From the NCBI RefSeq assembly GCF_035825295.1, contig NZ_JAYMGI010000002.1, positions 1,364,001-1,428,000 on the forward strand: a stretch of 64,000 nucleotides of DNA. Direction: 5' to 3'. A model generated the notes under the pieces. That model saw only the letters and a program-made list of their open reading frames with translations. It ran no database searches and had not been told where the DNA came from. The translations under genes and the position numbers were made by a program. This DNA is from Actinacidiphila sp. DG2A-62. GTDB lineage: Bacteria > Actinomycetota > Actinomycetes > Streptomycetales > Streptomycetaceae. Positions 45,835 through 54,648 of this stretch are shown piece by piece (position 1 is the stretch's first letter; the number at the start of each line of letters is the position of its first letter).

Positions 45835-47925
45835 TCAGCCCGAGGTGGCGTGGAACTCCGCCCAGTCGAGGTTGATCGAGCCGTTGTCGCCGGCCCCGTA
45901 GGAGACGGTGACCACGGGCGCGGTGCCGCTGACCGGGATGTCGTCGAAGGTGACGGTGCCCCAGTCGTCCCAGCTGTCGGAGACCTTGGGGAACGACACC
46001 TGGCGGACCGCCTTGCCGTCGACCGACAGCGTCATGGTGCGCGCGTCGCCGTTGGCGTTGGCGTAGCGCAGCGTCAGCGAGCCGGTGCCGGCCGCGGACG
46101 TGGCGCGGTGCAGGGTGAAGGACGACGCCGCGCCCTGCGCCCACAGGCCGTCGACGAACGCCCGGCCGCTGTAGCCGGTGTGGTTGACGTTGGTCTTGAC
46201 GCCGCCGGTGTTCAGCGCGTCCTCGGCCTCGATGTGGTCGGGCGCCGGGCAGCCGCGCAGCGCGGACGTGCCGGGCAGGTCCGGGCACCGGTCGGCCGAG
46301 TCGCGCACGCCGTCCTTGTCCCGGTCGCCGACGACCGCGCCGGTCAGGGTGATGTCGACGGTGTGCCGGCCCTTGAGCGACGCCGGGAGGCTGTGGCCGG
46401 GCACCCGCCGGCCGTCCACGGTGAACGAGCGTATGGTCGCGCCCGCGCCGTGCAGCGCGACGGTCAGTGTGGCGTCACGGTAGTGCAGCCCGCTGAGCGT
46501 GGCGTCGCCCCAGCCGGCCGGCAGGGTCGGCGCGAAGCTGACACCGTTGTCAGAGAACGACAGGCCGAACAGTCCGGAGTCGATCATGTTGAGGTAGGCG
46601 GTGGCGGACCAGGTCTGGTCCGGCTGCGAGCCCCAGTGGAACTTCACGTCGTCGCCCAGCCGCTGGTAGCCGCCGTCCACGACGCCGGTGTGGCCGTTGT
46701 AGATCTCCCAGAACCCGCTGTTGCTGTCGGCCAGTTCGGCCAGCCGCGCGGTCTCGGAGGCGAAGCCCTGCTGGGCTCCCTGCTGGGCCAGCGCCCGCGC
46801 CCACAGCCCCTGCACCACCGGCCAGACGATGGCGTTGTGCCGGCCCGGCTGGTCGTCGGAGTAGCGGGTCCAGTTCGGGTAGGTGTCGGGCATGCCCCAG
46901 GTCATCTCGGTGGCGTGCGCCACGACGGACTTCGCCTGGGCGGGGCTCGCGATGCCGAAGAGCACCGCGAAGGCCAGGCCGGTGCCCTCCTGGTATGCGC
47001 CGGTGGTGCCGTCGGCGAGCAGCATGTAGTTGTAGCTGCCGGTCTTCTTGTTCCAGAAGTGCTGGTTGATCGCCTGCTTGAGCGCCGCGGCCTTGTGCCG
47101 GTAGGCCGCGACCTCCTTCGCCGGGCGGTGCAGGCGGGCGGCCATGCTCGCGGCGTTGGTGTAGGCGGCGTAGTAGACCTCGTTGGTGCTGAGGAACATG
47201 CCGGTCGCCACGCCCGGCCACGGCATGGAGCCGGTGCTGACGGACTCGGTGGCGTCGGCCGGCGGCGCGGGGTAGCCGGCGATGCCGTCGTTGAAGAAGG
47301 ACGCGCCGGTGAACAGGCCGTAGGTGGAGTTGTAGCCGGCGGTGCTCGCGTGCTCGCGGATGGCGAGGGTGTCCGCGGCGGTCTGGTACGCGTCGCGCAG
47401 GAAGGACGTGTCGCCGGTGACCAGGTACTGGTTCCACGCGGCGGTCACCCAGATGACCTGGTCCCACTGCTGGTCGTCCTGCTGGATCTGCAGCTTGCCC
47501 GAGGCGTCCTTGTCGACCGCCGACCACAGGGTGTTGCGGGCCAGCGCGGGGTCGAGCAGGCTCGCGGCGTTCCAGCTGTTCACCGAGGCGTCGCGGGTCC
47601 ACGGCTGCGGGTAGCCGCCGCCGGCCCGCAGGATGCCGACGCCGGTGTCCATCAGCCCGCTCTTGTCGTAGACCGCGGGGTCCCAGGTGATGGTGTTCGT
47701 CTTCAGCACGTTCGTCAGCGCGGCCTGGTAGGCGGTGCCGTACAGGGCCTGGCTGTCGGAGTTGGCGAACGTCAGCGTGGGAGCGGCGGGCGCCGCCGCG
47801 CCGGGGCCGTCGTCGGCCGCGTCCACCGCGCCCGCCCCGTACAGAACGGTGCTGAGCGCCAGTACGCCGGCCGTCATGATGCCGGTGACGCGTGTGCGCC
47901 GCCCGGTCGTCGGTCTGAACCTCAT
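45835..47925 (-). CDS. secreted alpha/alpha-barrel glycoside hydrolase with CBM
   Basis: The 696-residue protein has a signal peptide (about 1-37). A catalytic region (about 50-480) resembles MGH1-like/trehalase-like alpha/alpha-six barrels, with YPQPWTRDASVNSW, TEMTWGMPDTYPNW and FHWGSQPDQTWSAT. A Gly-rich beta domain, a single thrombospondin type-3 calcium motif (DRDKDGVRDSADRCPD) and a C-terminal CBM6/35-like module (HIEAEDAL to NLDWAEFHA) follow. GAGGAAGG precedes the ATG. The exact GH family and substrate are unclear. With the GH92, GH3 and ROK genes it forms a polysaccharide-degrading neighbourhood, but it lacks the shared palindrome. Confidence 0.75.
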   Translation of the reverse strand: MRFRPTTGRRTRVTGIMTAGVLALSTVLYGAGAVDAADDGPGAAAPAAPTLTFANSDSQALYGTAYQAALTNVLKTNTITWDPAVYDKSGLMDTGVGILRAGGGYPQPWTRDASVNSWNAASLLDPALARNTLWSAVDKDASGKLQIQQDDQQWDQVIWVTAAWNQYLVTGDTSFLRDAYQTAADTLAIREHASTAGYNSTYGLFTGASFFNDGIAGYPAPPADATESVSTGSMPWPGVATGMFLSTNEVYYAAYTNAASMAARLHRPAKEVAAYRHKAAALKQAINQHFWNKKTGSYNYMLLADGTTGAYQEGTGLAFAVLFGIASPAQAKSVVAHATEMTWGMPDTYPNWTRYSDDQPGRHNAIVWPVVQGLWARALAQQGAQQGFASETARLAELADSNSGFWEIYNGHTGVVDGGYQRLGDDVKFHWGSQPDQTWSATAYLNMIDSGLFGLSFSDNGVSFAPTLPAGWGDATLSGLHYRDATLTVALHGAGATIRSFTVDGRRVPGHSLPASLKGRHTVDITLTGAVVGDRDKDGVRDSADRCPDLPGTSALRGCPAPDHIEAEDALNTGGVKTNVNHTGYSGRAFVDGLWAQGAASSFTLHRATSAAGTGSLTLRYANANGDARTMTLSVDGKAVRQVSFPKVSDSWDDWGTVTFDDIPVSGTAPVVTVSYGAGDNGSINLDWAEFHATSG

Positions 47926-48588
47926 GGCACGTACCTTCCTCGGCGCCGGGTGCGGCGCCGCAGAGGCGGAGGATTCCGCTGCCCCTCGGACGCATGCCGT
48001 GGGCATCGGAGTTCGACCGTAGTGAGGAAAAAGTCAGCACGTCAACATTCCTGCAAGAAGTCCATGAAGCGCCGATCGCACGGCAGTTGCTCACCGCAGG
48101 TCACCGGAAGGTGCCCGAAAACCGCGTCGGTGTGGGCCTTTTGATGGCGTATTGGATGGTTCGTCGCCCTGCCCGCGAGTGCGTCGCCCGAGGAGAAGGG
48201 CGGTCCGCAGGACGAGACAGAACGCCTGCTCCACCCCTATTCGCCGTTGAGCGGCTGATTGGTTGAGCAGTTTCAACCGGTCGGCGTCCGGTGTGCGGGG
48301 CTGTGTCCCGGCGCCCGGCGGATTTCACTCTTTCCGGGTGCCGCGCCTCCGTTTGCAACCTCGCGCTGTCCCCCGTCCGGGCGAGCGCCCGCAGCAGGCG
48401 CCCGGCCGGCGGCGCGCCGCCCCGCCGGTTGGCGCGTCAGCCGGGTGGTTTGCGCAACCCGGGGCGCGAAGCCGCCCCCGCGCGCCGTACCGGCGGCGGC
48501 GCCGCGCTGTTTGGCCGGTGGGCGCGGCGGGCGGTGCCCGTCACCGGCCGCCGCGCCCCGCCCGCCCCGTACGTCTCCCGGGGGCACA
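47926..48588. other. divergent promoter region before the 2-MIB operon
   Basis: This 663-base gap separates the glycosidase start from the encapsulin start. The part at 48020-48280 is less GC-rich. An imperfect palindrome at 48261-48278 (GGTTGA and TCAACC, six-base spacer) is a candidate operator. The open frame continues upstream of the encapsulin start but has no good start codon or family similarity, so I left it out. Confidence 0.5.
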
Positions 48589-50076
48589 GTGCCAGGCAAC
48601 CCGCCCGGTTCGGACAGCCCGCGCAGCCCGGCAGGTCCGGGCAGCCAGGAAAGCAGCGCAGGACCGGGCACGGCGGCGCCGCCCCCGTCCGCCGGCGGCG
48701 CACCGCTGACCAGCCTCGGCACCGAGGCGGCGCGCCAACTCGCCACCACCGCCAAGTCCGAGCCGCAGATGCGGGCGATCAGCTCCCGGTGGCTGCTGAG
48801 GACGCTGCCGTGGGTGGACGTGTCGGCCGGCGTGTACCGGGTCAACCGGCGGCTGCGGCTGCGACCGGGCAGCGGCCGGGTGCGCTTCGAGCAGAACGGC
48901 GCGGACGACGTCAAAGTGGTCCCCGAGACGCTCGCCGAGCTCCCGGCGCTGCGCGGGTGCCCGGACGCCGAGGCGCTGCGCAAGCTCGCCGCCGGCTACC
49001 GGGTGCGCCGGCTGGAGCCCGGCCAGGTGCTCGCCGAGCGCGGCCGGCCGGTCAAGGAGACCTTCCTGGTGGTGCATGGCCGGCTGACCCGGTTCACCTC
49101 CGGTCCGTACGGCGAGGAGGCGTCGCTCGGGGTCGTCGCGAACGGCGAGCCGCTGGGCGAGGAGGTGTTCGTCGGGGCCGAGCCGCGCTGGCAGGTCTTG
49201 GTCCGGGCGGACACCGCGTGCCTGCTGCTGGCGCTGCCGCGGACCGCGGTGAAACGGTTGACCGACCGCGCGCCCGCCCTCGCCGCCCATCTGGCCGGCC
49301 ACGCCGAGCGGTCGGCCCGGCCGGTCAACCGCGCGGGCGAGGCCGACCTGCCGGTCCGGGCCGGCCACACCGGCGAACCGGTCATCGACCCGGGTTTCGT
49401 GGACTACGAACTCAGCCCCCGCGAGTACGAGCTGTCGCTGACCCAGACTGTGCTGCGGGTGCACAGCCGGGTCGGCGACCTCTACAACGAGCCGATGGAC
49501 CAGACCCACCAGCAGCTGCGGCTGACGGTGGAGGCGATCCGCGAGCGCCAGGAGTGGGAGCTGGTCAACAACCGGGACTTCGGGCTGCTCCACAACACCG
49601 ACTACGACCAGCGGATCAGCTCCTCCTCCGGGCCGCCGACGCCCGACGACCTGGACGAGCTGCTGGCGATGCGGCGCGACACCACCGTGCTGTTCGCCCA
49701 CCCCAAGGCGATCACCGCGTTCTTCCACCAGTGCACCCTGCGCGGCATCGCGCCGCGCACCGCGGACCTGGGCGGCCACCAGGTGCCGGCCTGGCGCGGC
49801 GTCCCGCTGCTGCCCTGCGGCAAGATCCCGATCAGCGGGCGGCACACCAGCAGCATCGTGGCGCTGCGCACCGGCGCCGACGACCAGGGCGTGGTCGGCC
49901 TGCGCCCCGCCGCGCTGCCCGAGCAGCGCGAACCGGGCCTGAACGTCCGCTTCATGGGCATCGACGCGACCGCCGTCGTCAGCTACCTGGTCACCGCCTA
50001 CTACTCGATGGCGGTGCTGGTCCCCGACGCGGTCGGAATCCTGGAGAACGTCCGACTCGGCCGGCCGGCCGAGTGA
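48589..50076 (+). CDS. family 2B encapsulin shell protein (EshA-like)
   Basis: The product is about 495 residues. It has a disordered Pro/Ser/Gly N-terminus, the family 2 N-arm ([12 protein letters not shown] and [11 protein letters not shown]), and a cyclic-nucleotide-binding-like insertion (about 135-235). The HK97-like shell domain follows ([49 protein letters not shown]). Family 2B encapsulins assemble into a compartment that packages 2-methylisoborneol synthase, whose gene follows directly. The ligand-binding loop [19 protein letters not shown] departs from canonical cAMP sites, so nucleotide binding is doubtful. GTG 48589, behind a G-rich site, gives the family's usual length. The stop overlaps the synthase start. 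Confidence 0.9.
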   Translation: MPGNPPGSDSPRSPAGPGSQESSAGPGTAAPPPSAGGAPLTSLGTEAARQLATTAKSEPQMRAISSRWLLRTLPWVDVSAGVYRVNRRLRLRPGSGRVRFEQNGADDVKVVPETLAELPALRGCPDAEALRKLAAGYRVRRLEPGQVLAERGRPVKETFLVVHGRLTRFTSGPYGEEASLGVVANGEPLGEEVFVGAEPRWQVLVRADTACLLLALPRTAVKRLTDRAPALAAHLAGHAERSARPVNRAGEADLPVRAGHTGEPVIDPGFVDYELSPREYELSLTQTVLRVHSRVGDLYNEPMDQTHQQLRLTVEAIRERQEWELVNNRDFGLLHNTDYDQRISSSSGPPTPDDLDELLAMRRDTTVLFAHPKAITAFFHQCTLRGIAPRTADLGGHQVPAWRGVPLLPCGKIPISGRHTSSIVALRTGADDQGVVGLRPAALPEQREPGLNVRFMGIDATAVVSYLVTAYYSMAVLVPDAVGILENVRLGRPAE

Positions 50077-51154
50077 CCGAGTGGAGTACGGAATTGAACG
50101 CTGCCGCCAGCACGTCCACCGCCCCCGGTCCGCTCCCCCGGCCGCCGAGCCCGGTGCGCTCGCTGCGCGCCCGGCGCGGCGGCGCGGTCCCCGGGCTCAG
50201 GTACCGGCCGGTCGCCCCCGCCGATCCGGAGAAGGTGCGCGAGGTCGACCGCAGGCTGGAGGAGTGGGCGCGCCGCCTGGACCTGTTCCCCCGGCCTGGA
50301 AGGGGGACTTCGCCGGTTTCCAGTTCGGCCGCGCGGTGGTGCTGCAGCACCCGGGCGCGGTGGACCTGGACCGGCTGACCGTGGCCGGGGAGCTGCTGCT
50401 GGCCGAGAATTTGGTGGACTCCTGCTACTGCGAGGAGGACGAGGGCCGGGGCGCCTCGCACCGCGGCCTCGGCGGCCCGCTGCTGATGGCCCAGTCGGCG
50501 ATCGACCCGCACCACGGCACCGCGCGGTCGCAGGAGCAGTGGCTGCTCGGCATGCAGTCGGACGGGCCGCTGCGCTCGTACCACTGGGCGATGAAGGACT
50601 ACGCGGCGTTCGCCACGCCCAGCCAGACGAATCGTTTCGTGCACGACATCGCCCGGCTGCACCTGGGCTACCTCGCCGAGGCCGCCTGGGCCGAGACCCG
50701 CTATTGGCCGCGGATCTGGGAGTACCTGGTGATGCGGCAGTTCAACAACTTCCGTCCGTGCCTGTCGATCGTGGACGCGGTGGACGGCTACGAGCTGCCG
50801 GACATCCTCTACGCCCGCCCGGAGATCCAGCGGATCACCGCGCCGGCCTGCAACGCCACCACCATCGTCAACGACCTGTACTCCTTCACCAAGGAGCTGG
50901 CCGGCGACCCGACGCACCTCAACCTGCCGCTGGTGGTGGCCGAGAACGAGGGGCACGGGCTGAAGGCCGCCTATCTGGAGTCGGTCGAGATCCACAACCG
51001 GATCATGGCGTCCTTCGAGGAGGAGGCCGCCGCGCTGGCCGCGACCAGCCCGCTCGTCGCGCGGTACGCGCAGGGGCTGTCGGACTGGGTGGCCGGCAAC
51101 CACGAGTGTCACGCGACCAACACCCACCGCTACCACCTGCCGGACTACTGGTAG
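50073..51154 (+). pseudogene. tpc: 2-methylisoborneol synthase, frameshifted as read
   Basis: The terpene synthase core is clear: Asp-rich VDSCYCEED, NATTIVNDLYSFTKE (NSE metal site), HLGYLAEAAWAET and MRQFNNFRPC. It cyclises 2-methyl-GPP to 2-methylisoborneol. The N-terminal frame (from GTG 50073 or TTG 50094, the latter with GGAG at good spacing) reads to DRRLEEWARRLDLFP. The rest (AWKGDFAGFQFGR) lies one frame back. Making the five-C run at 50288-50292 six would restore about 360 residues. As read, translation stops at 50378 after about 100 residues. The Pro/Ala-rich N-terminal cargo segment is much shorter than the roughly 110 residues of the S. coelicolor enzyme. Its position behind encapsulin 2B supports its role as cargo. 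Confidence 0.9.
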
Positions 51155-51220
51155 GCCGATCACTGGCAGGCCGCATCCGATGCACCGCCGCATATCACCG
51201 CGATCCGAGGAGATTCTTCG

Positions 51221-52102
51221 TTGACCACGCACAGCCCCGCCACCACCACGGCGTCCCTGCCGATCCCGGCCCAGTCCACGTACCAGGCCCGCGTCGCGGA
51301 CTACTGAAACACCGAGCAGAACCCGGTCAACCTCGAACTTGGCAGGATCGACGACCTCTACCACCACCACTACGGCGTCGGCGACGTCCGCTGGTCGGTG
51401 CTCGACGAGCCCGACTCGGCCCGGCGCCGGGAGCGGATCACCGGCGAGCTGCACCGGCTGGAGCACGCGCAGGCGGTGCTGCTCGCCGAGCGGCTGGGCC
51501 CGCTGTCGCCCGACGACCGGGTGTTCGACGCCGGCTGCGGACGCGGCGGCGGCAGCGTCACCGCTCACCTGCGCTACGAGTGCTACGCCGACGGCGTGAC
51601 GCTCTCCGCGAAGCAGGCGGATTTCGCCAACGAGCAGGCCCGCGCCCGCGGCATCGACGGCAAGGTGCGCTACCACCACCGCACCATGCTCGACACCGGC
51701 CTGCCGACGGGCGGGTTCGCGGCCTCGTGGAACAACGAGTCCACGATGTACGTGGAGTTGGACCTGCTGTTCGCCGAGCACGCCCGGCTGCTGCGCCGCG
51801 GCGGCCGTTACGTGGTGATCACCGGCTGCTACAACGACACCTACGGCCGCGCCTCGCGCGAGGTGTCGCTGATCAACGCGCACTACATCTGCGACATCCA
51901 TCCGCGCTCGGCGTACTTCAAGGCGATGGCCGCGCACCGGCTGGTGCCGGTGCACGTGGAGGACCTGACCGCGGCCACCATCCCGTACTGGGAGCTGCGC
52001 AAGCAGGCCGACCACCTGGTGACGGGCGTGGAGGACGCGTTCTTGACGGCGTACAAGAACGGCAGCTTCCAGTACCTGATGATCGTCGCCGACCGGGTCT
52101 GA
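51221..52102 (+). pseudogene. gppmt: geranyl diphosphate 2-C-methyltransferase with in-frame UGA
   Basis: TTG 51221 follows GAGGAG at eight bases and opens a frame matching GPP C-methyltransferase: STYQARVADY, then TGA at 51305-51307, then NTEQNPVNLELGRIDDLYHH. The family has Trp at the interrupted codon (YWN), so TGG has become TGA. Downstream the enzyme is intact: SAM motif VFDAGCGRGGGSV, ASWNNESTMYVELDL, FLTAYKNGSFQYLMI. The enzyme methylates GPP at C2 to give the 2-MIB synthase substrate. As read, only a 28-residue peptide, or a re-initiated product lacking about 59 residues from GTG 51398, could form. Sequencing error, nonsense mutation or readthrough are all possible. Confidence 0.9.
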
Positions 52103-52110
52103 CCCGATGT

Positions 52111-52136
52111 GCCGGGCCCGTCGCGGCGGGCCCGGC
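52111..52136. terminator. terminator at the end of the 2-MIB operon
   Basis: GCCGGGCCCG and CGGGCCCGGC form a perfect 10-bp stem with a six-base loop. It abuts the stop of the converging acetyltransferase gene and probably works both ways. Confidence 0.75.
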
Positions 52137-52733
52137 TCAGGGCAGACGGGTGGTCAGGTCGTCGTCGGTCACCGGGCGCAGCACCCGGCAGGGCGCGCCG
52201 ACGGCGACCACCATCGGCGGGATGTCGCGCGAGACGACGCTGCCGGCGCCGATCACCGATCCGTAGCCGATCCGGACGCCGGGCAGCACCACGGCGTTGC
52301 TGCCGATCCACACCTTGTCCTCGATCACGATCGGCTCGGAGAAGCGCGCGAAGTCCACCCGCCGGGCGGGGTGCACGGGATGGCCGGTGGTGGTGAGGGT
52401 CACGCCGGGCGCGATCATCACGCCGTCGCCGATGCGGATGTCGACGTCGTCGACGAAGGTGAGGTTGACGTTGCCGAAGAAGTCGTCGCCGATGTGCACG
52501 TTGCTGGCGAAGGCCGCGTGGAACGGCGCGAGCAGCACGCAGCGCTCCCCCACCGATCCGAGCGCGGCCTCCAGCAGCTCGCGCTTGCGCCGCTCGTCGC
52601 CCGGCGGCGTCCTGTTGTACTCGAAGACCAGGTCGGGGCGGCGCCGCGGCGCCAGGAACGCCGCCTCCGACTCGGTGTAGACCAGCCCGCGGCGGATGCG
52701 CTCGCGGACCGCCTCCTGTTCGCCGCCCGTCAC
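52137..52733 (-). CDS. maltose/galactoside O-acetyltransferase-like protein
   Basis: The 198-residue protein has the Mac domain at the N-terminus (RRGLVYTESEAAFL) and a left-handed beta-helix of hexapeptide repeats (IGDGVMIAPGVTLTT, IEDKVWIGSNAVVLPGVRIG). The acetyl-transfer His is probably in TTTGHPVHP. Family members transfer acetyl from acetyl-CoA to sugars; the true substrate is usually unknown. GTG 52733 has a poor ribosome site. It converges on the 2-MIB operon and is not obviously part of it. Confidence 0.88.
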   Translation of the reverse strand: MTGGEQEAVRERIRRGLVYTESEAAFLAPRRRPDLVFEYNRTPPGDERRKRELLEAALGSVGERCVLLAPFHAAFASNVHIGDDFFGNVNLTFVDDVDIRIGDGVMIAPGVTLTTTGHPVHPARRVDFARFSEPIVIEDKVWIGSNAVVLPGVRIGYGSVIGAGSVVSRDIPPMVVAVGAPCRVLRPVTDDDLTTRLP

Positions 52734-52831
52734 GCGCGATCCACCCTCCCCGCCCCGGCCCCGCGGGGCCCTTGCCGATCGAAGCGGCCCCTACCGTAGC
52801 AATCGCGGCGGACGCGCCGGCGGCGCCCCGG

Positions 52832-53816
52832 TCAGGAGGTGAGGCCGACGAGTTTGCCGACCTTGCGGCCCTCCTCCATGTCCCGGTGGGCGGACGGGAT
52901 GTCGGCCAGGGCGTAGGTGTGCACCGGGCCGAGGCTGGTGCGGCCGGAGGCGATGCCGTCGAGGTAGTGCTGCAGCACCTCGGCCGGCAGGTCGGAGGCC
53001 GAGCCTCCGTACGCCGACAGCCGTACGCCGCGCGGCAGGTAGCCGCCCGGGTAGAAGTCGTGCACGACCCACTCGTTGGAGAGCATGCCGGCGAAGCAGA
53101 CGGTGCCGTGCACGCGGGCGGCGCGCAGGGTGTCCGGCAGGGTGGGGGCGCCCACCAGCTCCAGCGCGGCGTCCACGCCCTCGGGCAGCAGCCGCCGCAC
53201 CTGCGTGGCCACGTCGCCGTCGTCGACGAGCGGGTGGTCCACGCCGTGCCGCGCGAGGTCCGCGGTGCGGGCGGGGTTGCGGGTGGTCGCCAGCACGGTC
53301 GCGCCGAGGTCCTTGGCGAGCGTCGTGACGGCGAGGCCGAGCGCGGAGGTGCCGCCGCGGATCAGCAGGGACTGGCCCTTGCGCAGATCGAGTCCGACGG
53401 TCAGCGAGCCGTACGCGGTCTGGAGCGTCTCCGGCACCGCGCCGATCACGGACCACGGCAGGTCCGAGTCGAACGGGATCACGCAGGAGCGGGGCACGGC
53501 GGTGTACTCGGCGTAGCCGCCGTCGAAGGTCCGGCCCATGCCGCCCATCATCGCGACGACCCGCTGCCCGCGCGGCAGCAGCCCGTCCGGGTCGAGGTCG
53601 ACGGTGCCGGCGGCCTCGATGCCCGGGACGCGGGGGAAGGTCACCCCTTCGGCGAGGCCGAGCCGGGTGTGCAGTTCCGAGCGGTTGAGGCCGAACGCCT
53701 CGACCTTGATCCGGACGTGGCCGGGTCCCGGCTGCGGCACGGGCAGTTCGCGCAGCCGCAGGCTGCCGGCCGGGCCGGGTGCGTCGAGGACGATCGCGCG
53801 CATGGTGGCGTTCAAG
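52832..53816 (-). CDS. zinc-independent alcohol dehydrogenase/quinone oxidoreductase (MDR)
   Basis: The product is about 327 residues with a GroES-like N-terminal domain (FGLNRSELHTRLG, FPRVPGIEAAG) and a Rossmann domain (LIRGGTSALGLAVTTLAKDLGA). It lacks the structural zinc Cys set, as in NADPH:quinone reductases. The TTG at 53816 lies in TTGA, overlapping the PadR stop and preceded by GAGGAG, so the two genes are translationally coupled. The ATG at 53804 is an alternative start. Coupling suggests that the PadR repressor controls it in response to a phenolic or quinone compound (inference). Confidence 0.88.
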
Positions 53817-54432
53817 GGGTCTCCTCGGGGGTGGTGCCAGGGGTCGGGGCGGGTGCGGGGGCGTGGCCGGCCGGGGCGTCGGCGCGGCCGTCGGCCGGGG
53901 CCGCCGGTGCGCCGTCCGCGTCGAGCTGTTCGTGGAGCCAGGCGCGCTCCGCGCGGCTGCTTGCGCGGGCGATCAGGAGCATGCCGCGGCGGTAGGGGTC
54001 GGCGACCTGCTCCGCGCGGATCGGCGTGCCGTCCCCGTCGTAGAAGAAGCTGGCCGGCGTCTCCAGGAAGTCCAGCCGGCGGCGCAGCACGGCCCGCCGC
54101 TCGGCGGCGTCGGGCAGCCTGGACAGGAAGGCGAGCAGCGTGAAGAACCGGGTCTTGTCGGTGATCTCCTGCTCGCCCGGCTGCCGCAGCCGCTCCAGCA
54201 GGTGCGCCCGGCCGGCCTCGGTCAGGGTCAGCACGTGCCGCTGGGCGGCCGACGTGCCGGGTTCGCTCCGGCGCTCCAGCAGCCCTTTCGCCACCAGGCG
54301 GTTGACCGCCGGGTAGAGGCTTCCGTCGCTGACCGGCCGGGCGTGGCCGGTCAGGTGGGCGACCCTGCGCCGCAGCTCGTAGCCGTGCAGCGGGCCGTCG
54401 GCGAGGAAGCCGAGGATGGTCAGTTCCAGCAT
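53812..54432 (-). CDS. PadR-family transcriptional repressor
   Basis: The 206-residue protein has the PadR winged helix (LTILGFLADGPLHGYELRRR, GSLYPAVNRLVAKGLL), a C-terminal helical dimerisation domain, and an Ala/Pro-rich disordered tail from about 175. ATG 54432 is the likely start. A 40-bp perfect interrupted palindrome begins nine bases upstream and is almost certainly its operator. It heads a two-gene operon with the oxidoreductase. Confidence 0.9.
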   Translation of the reverse strand: MLELTILGFLADGPLHGYELRRRVAHLTGHARPVSDGSLYPAVNRLVAKGLLERRSEPGTSAAQRHVLTLTEAGRAHLLERLRQPGEQEITDKTRFFTLLAFLSRLPDAAERRAVLRRRLDFLETPASFFYDGDGTPIRAEQVADPYRRGMLLIARASSRAERAWLHEQLDADGAPAAPADGRADAPAGHAPAPAPTPGTTPEETP

Positions 54433-54440
54433 GGGACCAG

Positions 54441-54480
54441 TGTGCACCTCGATTCGAGGTATGTCGAATCGAGGTGCACA
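54441..54480. promoter_or_regulatory. PadR operator: 17-bp perfect inverted repeat
   Basis: TGTGCACCTCGATTCGA (54441-54457) and TCGAATCGAGGTGCACA (54464-54480) are exact complements around six bases. The position directly before the PadR start fits autoregulation. Confidence 0.8.
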
Positions 54481-54499
54481 CTGTCGCTCGGCCGGCCGG

Positions 54500-54648
54500 C
54501 GGCGCGCCGGGGACGGCGGGCACACCGGGGACGACAGGCGCGCCGGGGACGACAGGCGCGCCGCGCACGCCGGGGACGCCAGACACAGCAGGCACACCAG
54601 GCACATCAGGCACACCGGGGACACCGGGGACGCCAGACACACCGGGCG
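54500..54648. repeat. degenerate 9-bp repeats between the PadR and GNAT genes
   Basis: Units like CACCGGGGA(C) CGACAGGCG recur without fixed spacing. One plus-strand frame reads as collagen-like Gly-Thr-Pro triplets, but it lacks a convincing start and runs into the GNAT gene on the other strand. Confidence 0.55.

Noticed and set aside
47926..48060. A copy of the GACAACGTTGTC operator before the third glycosidase
   Set aside because: The nearest sequence (GTCAGCACGTCAAC) matches too poorly to count.
48259..48588. Upstream extension of the encapsulin frame
   Set aside because: The extension has no similarity to family N-termini and poor composition; GTG 48589 gives the expected length.
51305..51307. 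UGA as a selenocysteine codon in the methyltransferase
   Set aside because: The family has Trp, not Cys, at this place, and no selenocysteine hairpin or machinery is seen.
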